Shown: in pieces, positions 46,540 to 54,437 of the stretch
Layout of the letters: every line of letters starts with the position of its first letter
Position numbering within the stretch: the first letter of the stretch is position 1
NCBI GenBank assembly: GCA_963773875.1
Contig: CAVZCV010000006.1
Location: forward strand, 868,001 to 932,000
Direction: 5' to 3'
Length of the DNA stretch: 64,000 nucleotides
Source of the DNA: CAVTYH01 sp963773875
GTDB lineage: Bacteria; Planctomycetota; Planctomycetia; Pirellulales; JADZDJ01
Made by a program: the position numbers and the translations under genes
The notes under the pieces: generated by a model
Database searches by the model: none
Told to the model about the DNA's origin: nothing
What the model saw: the letters and a program-made list of their open reading frames with translations, nothing else

Positions 46540-46719
46540 ATGGGTGGCTTAAGTTTATTCCATTGGCTGATCATCGCCTTTGTCGTGCTGCTCTTGTTCG
46601 GCAATCGGCTGCCCAGCGTCATGCGCTCCTTGGGCGAAGGCGTCGTTGAATTCAAGAAGGGATTGCAAGGGATCGAAGAAGACAAGGAAAAGACACCGGC
46701 CGAGAAAAAGCTGGAATAA
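46540..46719 (+). CDS. tatA: Sec-independent translocase protein TatA (copy 1)
   Basis: 59 residues from the ATG at 46540; the longer frame from 46393 adds 49 residues that are not TatA-like. One membrane helix (LFHWLIIAFVVLLLF), the hinge GNRLPSVMRSLGEGVVEFKKGL and an acidic/basic tail EEDKEKTPAEKK are the TatA/E pattern. TatA forms the pore for twin-arginine substrates, such as the DUF1501 protein in this window. The tandem paralogue follows 132 bases on. No tatB or tatC is present. Confidence 0.88.
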   Translation: MGGLSLFHWLIIAFVVLLLFGNRLPSVMRSLGEGVVEFKKGLQGIEEDKEKTPAEKKLE

Positions 46720-46851
46720 CGAAAACCGAACCTGACGATCGATTGACGTTTGACGCATTGAACTAGCCTCACTTGGTCATTTAGACATTCGGAAATTCAT
46801 TCGTCATTCGAATTTCGACATTCGTCATTTACTAATTCAGGATGTGGATCG

Positions 46852-47151
46852 ATGCTCGACTTCGCCCCTTCCCACATGTTCATCGTGGCGGTCATCGCCC
46901 TGTTGCTATTTGGCGATCGGCTCCCGAGCGTCATGCGCTCGCTGGGCAAGGGTGTGCAGGAATTCAAAAAGGGGATGCGCGGCCTGGAAGATCAGCTGCA
47001 GGATGCGGTGAATCGCTCGGAACCCAAGCAGCGCACGCCAGCGATCGAAGAGCGCGAAGAGCCCGTGGCCCCGCGTTTTCAGCCGCCGACTTCTGAACCG
47101 CGATTGGAATCAGCCCCCAGTGCGCCGCAACAAAGCGAGCACGCCGCGTAA
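46852..47151 (+). CDS. tatA: Sec-independent translocase protein TatA (copy 2)
   Basis: 99 residues. The helix MFIVAVIALLLFGDRLPSVMRSLGKGVQEFKKGMRGLEDQL is nearly identical in pattern to copy 1, with a longer proline/glutamate-rich tail (RTPAIEEREEPVAPRF). Longer C-terminal tails occur in TatB-like or alternative TatA proteins, so division of labour is possible. The spacer upstream carries a GAAATTC...GAATTTC inverted repeat within an ATTCGTCATT-type low-complexity tract. It ends just before a truncated duplicate of a small-protein locus. Confidence 0.88.
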   Translation: MLDFAPSHMFIVAVIALLLFGDRLPSVMRSLGKGVQEFKKGMRGLEDQLQDAVNRSEPKQRTPAIEEREEPVAPRFQPPTSEPRLESAPSAPQQSEHAA

Positions 47152-47165
47152 TTCGCAAGCGGAGC

Positions 47166-47300
47166 GATTCCGGCGGAGGATGTTGAACGCGCGCGAAAGC
47201 TATTTCCTGAAGCCAGCGTGAATTGGGAATTACCAGGGCAATAAGCGTCTGACCCTCATGCGTCTGCGCTTCTCAACTCGCGATTTGCTCTGGCTGGCTT
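47166..47300 (+). repeat. Truncated copy of the 50939-51076 segment
   Basis: About 135 bases closely match 50939-51076; the first 50 bases are identical (starting gattccggcggaggatg). It encodes the C-terminal 25 residues of the small protein at 50664-51017 (IPAEDVERARKLFPEAS) and then the first residues of the next small protein (MRLRFSTRDLLWLA) before being cut at the 3' end of the TPR-CHAT gene. Confidence 0.85.
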
Positions 47301-49090
47301 CATCTCCAGTCGCCGCTGAGTTCGAATGCCGCCCAGTACTTCGGGGACAGTCTGGTGTGCGGATCCGGTGAGCTTAAGTCCAGATCGAGACCGCGGTTCT
47401 GCCCGGTGATTTTTTGTGTATGCAGATCATAGCGACGAAGCATTTCAATCTGTGCTTGTCGCAGCGCCTGCAATTTTCCAAGCCGATCATCGCGATCCCA
47501 CAGCCGATGGTAGAATTCCGTCATTAATGTTTTGGTGGCTGCATCGTCGACACTCCACAGCGACGTGACCGTGGTCTTTGCGCCGGCCAATTGAAACCTG
47601 CGCTGCAAACCCAAAGCACCTTCGCCACCGGCGGTTGTGCCCAAGCCGGTTTGGCAGGCCGAAAGCGTGGCCAGTTCCACCTGGCCTAAATCGAGCTGTT
47701 CCACCTCGAGAGCCGTAAGAATGCCACTTTCCTGACCATCTTGCGCGGTCGATTCGCCCCGGCTAACACAATTCCAGAAAGTAAGCCGGGCTGAAAGCCT
47801 GCGGCCTTAAACTCTTCAGGACGCTCGAAACCTGGTTGCGCTGTTGCGCCGCTTGAATCGTTCAATGCTGAACGAATTTGCGGCGGCGCGAAGAAACCGT
47901 GCGTCGCCAAGTGAATGAATTGATGGACGCCCAGTTGTTGACAGACGGCACTTTTCGTGGCCGCGCGACCGGTTAGCATCAGCAGCTTCTCGCCGGCCTT
48001 GCGCCACGAACGATTGCCTGATGGCGTCGATTTCGCCGACGGTTCCCGGCAAGGCTGGCCAGGGTTTTGGGTCATTTCCGCGCGGTACTCCACGATCCAG
48101 GGCCATTGGCGCCAGCCGGCCCGGATCGACGCTGAAATCGACACCGCCCACTAACAACAACGACGGTTGTAATTTCGGAAGCTGCTGGGCCGCCAGCAAT
48201 TCGGGCAGCAAGCGTGGAATAGGAATCGTCGCAATTGCGACATCTTCAATCAAATACGTGCCTGCTTGTTTGCCTGGGAGGGCCGACAGTGGAAAGCGAT
48301 TGAACGGTCCATCAGGCGAAACCAATACGGTTTTCGCATTGCCAAGTTTCGCCTCCAACGGCTGCCAAACCAGGCGGCGTAGTTCCGCAGCATCGTCGGA
48401 CGAGAAATTCTGGCGCCAGCGATCGATCGCCGCGGCAATTGGCTGGCTAGCGCCAACTTCAATCAGTTCGACCGTCGGTTTTTTGGGATCGCCATCGTTT
48501 GGCGACTTCGCCGAATGAACCACAAACGCTGCCAATTGCTGCTGCCAATCGAACGGCTTTCCTTTTTCTGCCGGCCTGAAGCGCCAGTATTCCAACCAAT
48601 CAACCAAGACGGTGTCCGCGGGAAGTACTTGAGAAATGTTGCCCGGCGAGCGATTCTGTTGTGCCTTCTGCTCGCGGAATTCGGCGCTGACTTCGGAGAG
48701 CTTTTGTTCGATCGATTCGAGCTCGTTGCTCAATTGTTCGATTCGCGCATGATACTTGGCTGGCTCATTTGCTGGCGGCACGGCGCGGGAAACCGTTTCC
48801 AACTCCCTCGCCGTGTCAATTAAGCGATCGAATAATGCACAATAATTCGGATTGTGCTGGCCATTGCGGTTTTCTCGCATCGCCCGCTGCCGAGCTGAAA
48901 CCGATCCCTTCCAGGCGAGCACCTCGGTGTAAACCGCGTCGGCATCGGCGCCAGAACGATTCGCCGCCGAAAGGTAGTTGCCCAAATAGAACTGCAGCGT
49001 TTCGGCCATTCGCAGTTGCTGGCGTTCCGATTGTGCAAGGGCGGTCCGATCCAGCTGCTTGCGTAAGATCAGCGTGGCTTGGGCGGCCAA
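47300..49090 (-). CDS. CHAT-domain (caspase-like) C-terminal part of TPR-CHAT protein, two further frame breaks
   Basis: Continuation of the TPR part at 49069-50553 after a frame break near 49095-49102 (KER continues AQQLAAQATLILRKQL). A helical linker leads to a CHAT protease domain: VSPDGPFNRFPLSALP, then after a break near 47998-48003 AGEKLLMLTGRAATKSAV and the catalytic His in FIHLATHGFF, and after another break near 47745-47752 ESGILTALEVEQLDLGQVELATLSACQTGLG with the catalytic Cys. The end is HTRLSPKYWAAFELSGDWR. CHAT domains are caspase-fold proteases, often joined to TPR or other sensor modules. Three breaks in one gene could mean decay, but each rejoins exactly, so indel errors are likelier. 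Confidence 0.82.
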
Positions 49091-50553
49091 CTGTTGCGCT
49101 CTTTATCTGCGCCGAGCATGGATTCGAGCATAGCGAGATTATTCAGCGTGCGCGCGAACTCCGGGTGTTGCTCGCCGTATGTTTTTCGGTAAATTTCCAG
49201 CGCTTGGTTGTAAAGCTCGTGTGCCTTGGAATAATTGGCCAAATTGCATTGCAACATCGCCAGGTTGTTCAAGCTGGTGGCAACCTTGGGATGATTGACG
49301 CCATACGCCTGCCGCCAAATTTCCTGGGCCTGCACGTATAGCGGTTCTGCTTTGGAAAATTTCTCTTGGTTTCGATAGAGCAAGGCTAAGTTGTTCAGAC
49401 CGGTTGCATATTCAGGATGATGTTCTCCCAGCACCTGCTTTGTAATCTCCAGCGATTGGCGAAACAGCGGTTCGGCCTTTGCGTATTCGTCGTTGACAAA
49501 ATACAGCATCGCCAGATTGTTGAGGCCGGTTGCATAATTTAATTGCTTTTCGCCTTCACTCGACTTGGTAATTGCCAGTGATTGCAGAAAAAGGCGTTCC
49601 GCTTTGTCGTAGTCGCCCATGTCGGCGTACATCAAAGCTAATCGGCAGATGCAAGCGGCATAATTCGGGTGTTGATCGCCCAGCGATTGCTTAAAGACTT
49701 CGCAAGCCTGACGCATCAGTGGTACCGCTTTAGCGTAATCGCCAAGTGTGCTGTAAAAGTCGGCCAAGCAGGCTAGGCTCCAGGCGTAATCGGGATGCTT
49801 TTCTCCAACCACTTTTTTGCGAAGTTCGAGTGCCTGCTTGAGGAGCGGTTCGGCAGTGGAGTAATCGCCCATCTTGGTATACAACCGCGCCAAATTATTG
49901 AGCATGGTGGCATAGCTCGGGTCTTTTTCACCAAGCACTTCTTTCTCGATATCAAGCGCCTGCTTAAACAGCGGCGCTGCTTTGGTGAGTTCTCCCTTAT
50001 CTTGGTACAGCCCGGCCAAGTTATTCATGCTCATTGCATACTCGGCGCTGTGCGGCCCAAAAATCGATTTACGGATGTCGAGCGCTTGCTGACAAAGCGT
50101 TTCCGCTTTTGAATAATCGCCAGCATTTTGATAGTGAAACGCCAGGTTGCTAATGCTGGTGGCGAAATCGGAGTTTTGATCGCCAAGAATTTCGTGAAAC
50201 GTTGCAACCGCCGATTCGGAAAGCTTGATGGCTTCGTCGTATTTGCCTTTCCCCGCCAGTTCAACCGCGTCTGCGTTGCATTTCGCGGCTGCCTTCAGAC
50301 GTTGCATTTGTTCAGACGTGAAATTCGTTGGCGATTCCGATGGCGTTTGCTTTGCGGATTGATTTACCCGCGGCGCGGTCTGCGCTCGCAATTGCGGCGC
50401 GGACTGGATGAATCCAATCGCAACCATCACCCCGATGCAGACAGGACCACGAAAATTCACAACGATCTTTCTGTTGCGATGGATCAGCAGTTTGTACAGC
50501 GGCTCATGCCCGGATTGTAGCCGACCAGAGGGGCAAAACGTATCCAGACTCAA
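49069..50553 (-). CDS. TPR-repeat N-terminal part of a TPR-CHAT protein
   Basis: 494 codons in this frame. A signal peptide-like segment lies near VCIGVMVAIGFIQSAPQLRAQ; a GTG at 50460 might be the true start, placing it at the N-terminus. About eight kinesin-light-chain-type TPR units of 42 residues follow, each with N-N-L-A-x-L-Y and Y-x-K-A-E-P-L (MSMNNLAGLYQDKGELTKAAPLFKQAL, TGLNNLAMLYF, TGLNNLALLYR). These bind peptides or proteins and would control the CHAT protease. An exported signal would place the protease outside the cytoplasm. Gene is divergent from the small membrane protein gene at 50664. Confidence 0.88.
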   Translation of the reverse strand: MSLDTFCPSGRLQSGHEPLYKLLIHRNRKIVVNFRGPVCIGVMVAIGFIQSAPQLRAQTAPRVNQSAKQTPSESPTNFTSEQMQRLKAAAKCNADAVELAGKGKYDEAIKLSESAVATFHEILGDQNSDFATSISNLAFHYQNAGDYSKAETLCQQALDIRKSIFGPHSAEYAMSMNNLAGLYQDKGELTKAAPLFKQALDIEKEVLGEKDPSYATMLNNLARLYTKMGDYSTAEPLLKQALELRKKVVGEKHPDYAWSLACLADFYSTLGDYAKAVPLMRQACEVFKQSLGDQHPNYAACICRLALMYADMGDYDKAERLFLQSLAITKSSEGEKQLNYATGLNNLAMLYFVNDEYAKAEPLFRQSLEITKQVLGEHHPEYATGLNNLALLYRNQEKFSKAEPLYVQAQEIWRQAYGVNHPKVATSLNNLAMLQCNLANYSKAHELYNQALEIYRKTYGEQHPEFARTLNNLAMLESMLGADKERNSWPPKPR

Positions 50554-50663
50554 CCGGACTTAGTTCATTGTACCAACTGATGATGGTAGATTTCGCGGCT
50601 GGCGTTGCTACGGCGTTTCCCATCTCGCTACACTGAAGAAGCGCCCGTCGCGGGAGATCCGAA

Positions 50664-51017
50664 ATGACCGAAACCAAACCAAAACGCCGTTGGTTCAGGT
50701 TCTCGTTGAAGACGATGTTACTCGTTATCACCGCGATTGCCGTGTGGCTTGGCTATCAATTCAACAGAATTCGGGAGCGACACCAATTCCTTGCCCAACA
50801 CTTCACATGCCAGCCGTCCGTCGAGTCGTATCCCGGTGCACTTCGCATGGACCAATCTGGCAAGACATACTTCCAATTGCCCGACGCTCCATGGCCGCTC
50901 GGAATACTTGGAGAATCTCCCCGATTGTTTCTTCTAGGGATTCCGGCGGAGGATGTTGAACGCGCGCGAAAGCTATTTCCTGAAGCCAGCATTAATTGGG
51001 GATTACCAGCGGAATAA
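50664..51017 (+). CDS. Small membrane-anchored planctomycete protein
   Basis: 117 residues. RRWFRFSLKTMLLVITAIAVWLGYQFNRIRER gives one N-terminal helix preceded by the F-S-L-K-T-M-L-L motif, followed by a short soluble domain ending IPAEDVERARKLFPEASINWGLP. I do not know a named function. The last 25 codons are repeated at 47166. It is followed by a second small protein of the same type. Confidence 0.6.
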   Translation: MTETKPKRRWFRFSLKTMLLVITAIAVWLGYQFNRIRERHQFLAQHFTCQPSVESYPGALRMDQSGKTYFQLPDAPWPLGILGESPRLFLLGIPAEDVERARKLFPEASINWGLPAE

Positions 51018-51076
51018 CAACCCTCCAGCGCCAATGCGTCTCCGCTTTACAATTCGCGATTTGCTTTGGCTAGCTC
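50939..51076 (+). repeat. Intact copy of the segment duplicated at 47166-47300
   Basis: This copy spans the end of the gene at 50664-51017 and the start of the gene at 51034-51207. Both copies are in the same orientation and bracket the TPR-CHAT gene. Confidence 0.85.
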
Positions 51077-51207
51077 TGGTGGCGGCGATGGCTGTGCGAT
51101 GGTGGATAGACCATCGCAAACTCACCTATGCGGATGAAATCGCAAACGTCGAAGCGTACTACCGCGCAAACGGCCATCCACACGTAGAGATATCCGTAAG
51201 TCGATAA
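51034..51207 (+). CDS. Small membrane protein with F-T-I-R-D-L-L motif
   Basis: 57 residues, MRLRFTIRDLLWLALVAAMAVRWWIDHRKLTY, one membrane helix and a short soluble tail ending HPHVEISVSR. The start is just 16 bases after the previous stop and is conserved in the truncated copy at 47259. Function unknown; this type of short leader-motif protein is common in planctomycetes as far as I know. Confidence 0.55.
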   Translation: MRLRFTIRDLLWLALVAAMAVRWWIDHRKLTYADEIANVEAYYRANGHPHVEISVSR

Positions 51208-51251
51208 GCGTCTGCAACATTCTTCGAGTGCCGTGTCGCTTGCGAACCAAA

Positions 51252-51494
51252 TCACTTCGCGAGAAAGAGTGATATGGCGATGAGCAGCAAAAAGCCGATG
51301 AGCGCGCCGAGCCACTTTTTCTTAAATGGCGCGAAGAGTCCGGCGCCCATCAGCACGAAGCAAAAACAGACGAGCAAGATCCACAGTCCCCACTCGCCGG
51401 GACTCAACACCTGCCCGCCGGCGGCAAGTCCGCCTGCCCCAGCGGCAACGAGCGTTGTTCCAAGCAGAATATCTTTGACCGAAAATGTTGGCAT
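51252..51494 (-). CDS. Small membrane protein with F-S-V-K-D-I-L-L motif
   Basis: 80 residues from the ATG at 51494: MPTFSVKDILLGTTLVAAGAGGLAAGG, then WGLWILLVCFCFVLMGAGLFAPF and LGALIGFLLLIAISLFLAK. Three helices, no soluble domain. The start motif is the same as in the two genes on the opposite strand. Function unknown. Confidence 0.6.
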   Translation of the reverse strand: MPTFSVKDILLGTTLVAAGAGGLAAGGQVLSPGEWGLWILLVCFCFVLMGAGLFAPFKKKWLGALIGFLLLIAISLFLAK

Positions 51495-51622
51495 TCTGAC
51501 AATCTTAGCAGAATTTCTGGAAATCTGAGCGAGTTCGACGGGGTGTGCTCTCGCCCTAGCTTTCCAATCTCCCGCGGATTCACGCGCTCCAAAAAACTTT
51601 GCCTGTGGCCCACAAACGGGCC

Positions 51623-51651
51623 TTGACAAGAGATCCAATGTACACTACGAT
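51623..51651 (+). promoter_or_regulatory. Strong sigma-70-like promoter upstream of ffh
   Basis: TTGACA (51623-51628), exactly 17 bases, TACGAT (51646-51651). The predicted start of transcription falls at the base of a perfect 6-bp hairpin, GGAGCT (51658-51663) and AGCTCC (51669-51674). The next recognised gene, ffh, starts about 690 bases later. Confidence 0.65.
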
Positions 51652-51749
51652 ACGTATGGAGCTAAATCAGCTCCGGATTTCTGTCAGGCTCGGAGATTGA
51701 CGTTGGCCGGCATTTGGAGAAAGGCAAACGATTCGAGGGGAGGGTGATC

Positions 51750-52301
51750 ATGGATTGGAACGGAAACACAAACACAAACGCGGCTTTGACGCCGTACGCT
51801 CACCGGGTGAAAAAACCGGGGGAGATTCGAATGGGATTTCCCGATCGTTTTCGTGCCTCAGGTCGAGGCAGTGAAATAACTATGAAAAAACTCGGCCCCT
51901 TCGCTCGAGAATTTCCGTACAAAGCGCCGCAGTTATTTCACTCTGAAACGCGCTTTGGGGCGGGATGGCAGCCGGACCGTACGTTTTTCTCGAAGGAAAC
52001 GATCGAAGCGGGTGCTGATAGTTTCAGCAAGTTTTTCGCGACGGTCGTTTCTCCCGCAAATTCAGTGAATCGGCCAATTACAGCATGGAAAAAACAACCG
52101 CCATGCGCCGCGCTCAGTTATGGAAGGCGTAGCGACGCTGTTTGCAACCGTTTTCCTCGCTGGAAACCCGGGCGTCCAAGGACAGACGTGAAATTAGGCG
52201 ACCACGTGCCTCCACCCGTTGCCAAAATCGCGTTCGATTCGATAAAATCCAAGGTTTCGCCGCGGTGGGTGCCCATGGCTGTGCGGGATACTCTGCGCTG
52301 A
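51750..52301 (+). CDS. Doubtful hypothetical protein in the ffh leader
   Basis: 183 codons from the ATG at 51750, which has a GGGGAGGG ribosome-binding site. The sequence (MDWNGNTNTNAALTPYAHR) is basic, rich in Pro, Arg and Ser, without a recognisable fold or repeated pattern. The 12-bp inverted repeat falls inside it. It may be chance coding in a structured RNA. Included because of the start signal. Confidence 0.25.
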   Translation: MDWNGNTNTNAALTPYAHRVKKPGEIRMGFPDRFRASGRGSEITMKKLGPFAREFPYKAPQLFHSETRFGAGWQPDRTFFSKETIEAGADSFSKFFATVVSPANSVNRPITAWKKQPPCAALSYGRRSDAVCNRFPRWKPGRPRTDVKLGDHVPPPVAKIAFDSIKSKVSPRWVPMAVRDTLR

Positions 52302-52349
52302 GTGAGTCAAACGAGAATTAAGTTCGCCGAAAAAGAGTAATTGAAAGCC

Positions 52350-53821
52350 ATGTTCGAATCGATCCAATCCGGCCTTTCCAATGCCCTGCGTTCGCTGCGC
52401 GGCAAAGGGAAATTGTCGGAAGCGAACATGCGCGAAGGGTTGGAACTGGTGCGGCAGGCGCTGCTCGAGGCCGACGTCAGCTACGACGTGGTGCGAGAGT
52501 TCATCGATCGCGTCAGCGAAGACGCGATTGGCGAAAAAGTGCTCAACTCGCTCGATCCCACGCAGCAGCTCGTGGGCATCGTCAATCGCGAGCTCATGAA
52601 TCTGATGGGGCCGGTCGATCACTCGCTCCATTTGAAGAGCGGCGACACCAGCATTGTCATGCTTTGCGGTCTGCAAGGCTCCGGCAAAACGACGACCTGC
52701 GGCAAGCTGGGACGCATGATTCAACAGCGCGGTCGGCGCGTAATGCTCGTGGCGGCCGACTTGCAGCGCCCCGCGGCCATCGATCAATTGCACGTGATCG
52801 GCGAACAGCTGGGCCTGACGGTGTATTCGGAGCGCGGGTGCCCGATCCGGTCGTGGTGTGCCACAACGCCGTGCGCAAGGCCAAAGAAGACGGCATATCA
52901 GTTGTCATTCTGGATACGGCTGGCCGTCTGCACATTGACGAAGAGTTGATGGATCAGCTCAAGCGCGTCGACAAGCGCGTGGAGCCGGATCAGGTGCTGC
53001 TGGTCGTGGACGGCATGACTGGCCAGGACGCCGTGAATAGCGCCAAGGCCTTTAACGAGGCACTGGAGCTCGACGGCGTCATCATGACGAAGCTTGATGG
53101 CGACGCCCGCGGCGGTGCGGCGCTTTCGGTCAAGCAAGTCACCGGCGTGCCGATCAAGTTCATCGGCACAGGCGAGCATTTGGATGCGCTCGAGGAATTT
53201 CATCCCGACCGCATGGCCAGCCGCATTCTCGGCATGGGCGACGTGCTGACGATGGTCGAAACCGCGCAGCGCGAATTCGATCAGGACGAAATGGCCAAGG
53301 CTGAAGAGAAGATGCGCAGCGGCCAGTTTACGCTCGAGGACTTTCGAGCGCAGATGGCGCAACTGGCACGGCCCGGGCTGATGAAAAAGATGATCAGCAT
53401 GATGCCCGGCATGGGCGGCATGCGCGAAATGATGGATCAGTTCGATGAAAAGGATCTGAGCCATTTGTTCGGCATGATCGATTCCATGACGGCGGATGAA
53501 AAGCGCAATCCGCACGTGATCGATCAAAGCCGACGTCGTCGAATTGCCGCCGGCGCGGGCGTGCAGCCGCATGAAGTGAACGATCTGGTGAAGCAGTTCG
53601 ACGGCATGGCCACGCTGATGAAGGAAATGTCGAGCCTGGGCATTCGCGACCGCATGAAGAAAATGCAGCAGCTGCAGCAAGGCGGCTTTTTGGATCCCGG
53701 TAACCGCCTGGCGAAAGCGAAAGTTGGGACCGGCAAACGGTTGACGCCGGACGAAAAACGGAAACTGAAAAAGCAGCGCGAGAAGGAATTGCGGAAAAAG
53801 AAAAGGGAATCGAGGAATTAA
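52350..53821 (+). CDS. ffh: Signal recognition particle protein Ffh, frame broken
   Basis: The ATG at 52350 gives MFESIQSGLSNALRSLRGKGKL. NG-domain motifs: LCGLQGSGKTTTCGKLGRM (P-loop), DLQRPAAIDQL, ILDTAGRLHIDEELMDQL, TKLDGDARGGAALSV. The M domain has MMPGMGGMREMMDQF and a Met-rich C-terminus ending in a Lys/Arg tail. The frame breaks near 52833-52842, where VYSE continues as RVPDPVVVCHNAVRKAKED one base over. Ffh is essential and single-copy as a rule, so this break is almost certainly an indel error. First gene of the rpsP-trmD-rplS cluster. Confidence 0.95.
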
Positions 53822-53832
53822 GGGTTGTCGCT

Positions 53833-53899
53833 TGTCCTTTGTCATTTGTCCTTTGTGTTCAAATAAATCCGAATCTCAAAGGACAAATGACAGAGGACA
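53833..53899 (+). repeat. 23-bp stem hairpin between ffh and rpsP
   Basis: Bases 53833-53855 pair with 53877-53899: 22 of 23 pairs Watson-Crick plus one G-U, with a 21-base loop. The arms consist of repeated GTCCTTTGTC/GTCATTTGTC words. No T-run follows, so it may be an mRNA-processing or attenuating hairpin, or a palindromic repeat. Confidence 0.65.
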
Positions 53900-53942
53900 T
53901 TAACGTTAGATCAATTCATTTCAAACACGTTGGAGATTGAAA

Positions 53943-54362
53943 GTGGCCGTAAAAATTCGCATGAAACGCATGGGGCGGAAGCACCGCTCGTATTTCCGCA
54001 TCTGTGCCACCGATTCCCGCGCCCCGCGTGATGGACGCGTGATCGAAGAACTGGGCAGCTACGATCCGATGATTCCGCTCACCGATGCACGATGCCTGTT
54101 GAATCATGACCGCGTCACGTATTGGCTGGGCGTCGGGGCGTTGCCTTCGGATCGGGTGAAAGTGCTGATCAAGAAATACGGGCCAGGCGGCACGCATCTC
54201 AAGGAACTCGAAGCGGCGCTGGCTCAGCTCAAAGCGCCCAAGCAAGTGCCTGATGCTGGTCCGCCGGCAGTGAGTGTCAAGCCAAAGAAGCAGGCCGAAG
54301 AAGCGGCGGCGGAAGGTGGCCAATCGGCAGGCGGAGTAGAAGCGACGGCGCCGGCGGAATAA
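53943..54362 (+). CDS. rpsP: 30S ribosomal protein S16
   Basis: 139 residues from the GTG at 53943. A GGAG at 53932-53935 sits seven bases before it; the TTG at 53937 is too close to that site. VAVKIRMKRMGRKHRSYFRICATDSRAPRDGRVIEELGSYDP is the S16 core, followed by GVGALPSDRVKVLIKKYG. The C-terminus has an unusual 50-residue Ala/Glu/Gly/Pro-rich extension. Order ffh-rpsP-trmD-rplS matches the common bacterial cluster but without rimM. Confidence 0.95.
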   Translation: MAVKIRMKRMGRKHRSYFRICATDSRAPRDGRVIEELGSYDPMIPLTDARCLLNHDRVTYWLGVGALPSDRVKVLIKKYGPGGTHLKELEAALAQLKAPKQVPDAGPPAVSVKPKKQAEEAAAEGGQSAGGVEATAPAE

Positions 54363-54371
54363 AGGCAAAGT

Positions 54372-54406
54372 GCAAAATTCAAAATGCAAAGCGCTGAATT
54401 TTGCAA
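54372..54406 (+). repeat. Hairpin between rpsP and trmD
   Basis: Perfect 11-bp inverted repeat TGCAAAATTCA (54372-54382) and TGAATTTTGCA (54396-54406) with a 13-base loop. It lies within a larger AT-rich spacer made of repeated TGCAAA/ATTTGC words up to the trmD start. Confidence 0.6.
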
Positions 54407-54437
54407 TTTGCATTCGTCATTTTGCATTTGATTTCCC

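Larger units (their letters stand above)
51495..52349. other. Long ffh leader region with structure
   Basis: 855 bases without a recognised gene except one doubtful frame (51750-52301). It holds the promoter at 51623, a 6-bp hairpin at 51658-51674, and a perfect 12-bp inverted repeat (AGTGAAATAACT at 51870-51881 with AGTTATTTCACT at 51931-51942) around a 49-base loop. No 4.5S RNA, RNase P RNA or tmRNA consensus is visible. It may be a structured leader or a separate small RNA. Confidence 0.45.

Noticed and set aside
51639..52349. 4.5S RNA, tmRNA or RNase P RNA in the ffh leader
   Set aside because: None of their conserved core sequences is seen there.
52898..53845. 315-codon minus-strand frame inside ffh
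   Set aside because: Antisense to Ffh; His/Phe/Leu-rich reflection of the Met/Glu/Lys-rich M domain.
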